From Bacillota bacterium (lineage in GTDB: Bacteria; Bacillota; Clostridia; Christensenellales; CAG-138), in NCBI GenBank assembly GCA_023396535.1, contig JAEWWD010000227.1, positions 1 through 5,120 on the forward strand: DNA of 5,120 nt, in the 5' to 3' direction. Below are positions 4,838-5,120 of the stretch, piece after piece; the first letter of the stretch is position 1; the number at the start of each line of letters is the position of its first letter. Position numbers and translations under genes: made by a program. The notes under the pieces were generated by a model, which did no database searches, was not told the DNA's origin, and worked only from the letters and a program-made list of their open reading frames with translations.

Positions 4838-5120
4838 TCAGCCTTTTGCCGTAGTTACCTTTACGTTTTCCGCCTCTTCTCCTGTTTCCCGGCAAACGAT
4901 ATCCAGTACCTGGGCGACCTGTTGGGCGCTGAGCGTTTCCGCTTTGATCACAACGTTGATAGATCCGCTGTGTACCGTCACCGCAGCGTCTTCGAAACCT
5001 TTTGCCTTCAAAAGACTTTCTATGGTAAACTCCTTTTCCATGCCTTCCACGATGGCAAGTTTCTGCTGCTGCGCGTCGGCGAGCGTTTCAGCGTCCGTAT
5101 CATCGTTCGTGATAATTGTT
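4838..5120 (-). CDS. spoIIIAH: Stage III sporulation protein AH, C-terminal part (partial at right edge)
   Basis: The frame is open from the right edge to a TGA at 4838-4840 and shows the last 93 residues; the start lies outside the window. The visible part is a charged, Gln-rich stretch (ADAQQQK) that is probably helical, then a compact domain with ESLLKAKGFEDAAV, INVVIKAETLSAQQVAQ and VCRETGEEAENVKV. This pattern matches the C-terminal ring-building domain of SpoIIIAH, related to YscJ/FliF. In known spore formers SpoIIIAH sits in the mother-cell membrane around the forespore and binds forespore SpoIIQ, forming part of the A-Q channel needed for late forespore development. The N-terminal membrane helix expected for the family would be off-window. 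An in-frame GTG at 5050 and ATG at 5041 could look like starts, but the frame and the coding pattern run on upstream, so they are internal codons. Identification rests on the domain pattern plus position immediately upstream of asp23/nusB genes, where the spoIIIA operon ends in many Firmicutes. Confidence 0.88.
   Translation of the reverse strand, partial: TIITNDDTDAETLADAQQQKLAIVEGMEKEFTIESLLKAKGFEDAAVTVHSGSINVVIKAETLSAQQVAQVLDIVCRETGEEAENVKVTTAKG

Noticed and set aside
4838..5050. A stand-alone 70-residue gene
   Set aside because: The frame continues without a stop through the window edge and encodes the preceding part of the SpoIIIAH C-terminal region.
1..5120. CRISPR arrays, tRNA or rRNA genes, insertion sequences, attachment sites
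   Set aside because: Reading both strands by eye I saw no regularly spaced direct repeats, no tRNA-like cloverleaf, no transposase motifs and no terminal inverted repeats. The only strong inverted repeat is the terminator at 4201-4225.

Overview
This 5.1 kb window is a bacterial chromosome segment in which every recognisable gene lies on the minus strand, so it reads from the right edge to the left. The gene content points to a spore-forming member of the Firmicutes, probably class Clostridia. SpoIIIAH, an endosporulation protein, is followed by an Asp23/AmaP/DUF2273 set and a nusB-xseA-xseB-ispA housekeeping cluster. Base composition is moderate, a little above 50% GC by eye. A genus cannot be named from this sequence.

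Layout, right to left: (1) the C-terminal 93 residues of SpoIIIAH, cut by the right edge; (2) an Asp23/Gls24-family gene with its own extended -10 promoter (TGCTATAAT) upstream and a strong palindromic terminator 24 bases after its stop; (3) just past that terminator, a likely transcription unit with amaP (two-helix membrane anchor with an Asp23-like C-terminal domain) and a DUF2273 small membrane protein, continuing without a visible terminator into nusB, xseA, xseB and ispA; (4) a 122-base AT-rich gap after ispA; (5) the first 81 residues of an unrecognised soluble protein with a strong ribosome binding site, cut by the left edge.

How the genes fit together: Asp23, AmaP and DUF2273 form a known cell-envelope module in which AmaP holds Asp23 at the membrane. 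NusB is a transcription antitermination factor. XseA and XseB are the two subunits of exonuclease VII. IspA makes farnesyl diphosphate for undecaprenyl and other isoprenoid lipids. Coupling is tight at the end: xseA is followed by xseB after 5 bases, and xseB overlaps ispA by 4 bases (ATGA). Compared with Bacillus subtilis, accB, accC and folD are absent from the cluster, amaP and DUF2273 are inserted, and no dxs follows ispA.

The window is mostly conserved, ordinary housekeeping sequence, and I found no clear undescribed system. The points most worth a second look are the independent asp23 unit, the shared Asp23-like domain in AmaP, the unexplained 130-base nusB-xseA gap with a tiny ORF, and the unknown gene at the left edge. 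No gap exceeds 300 bases.
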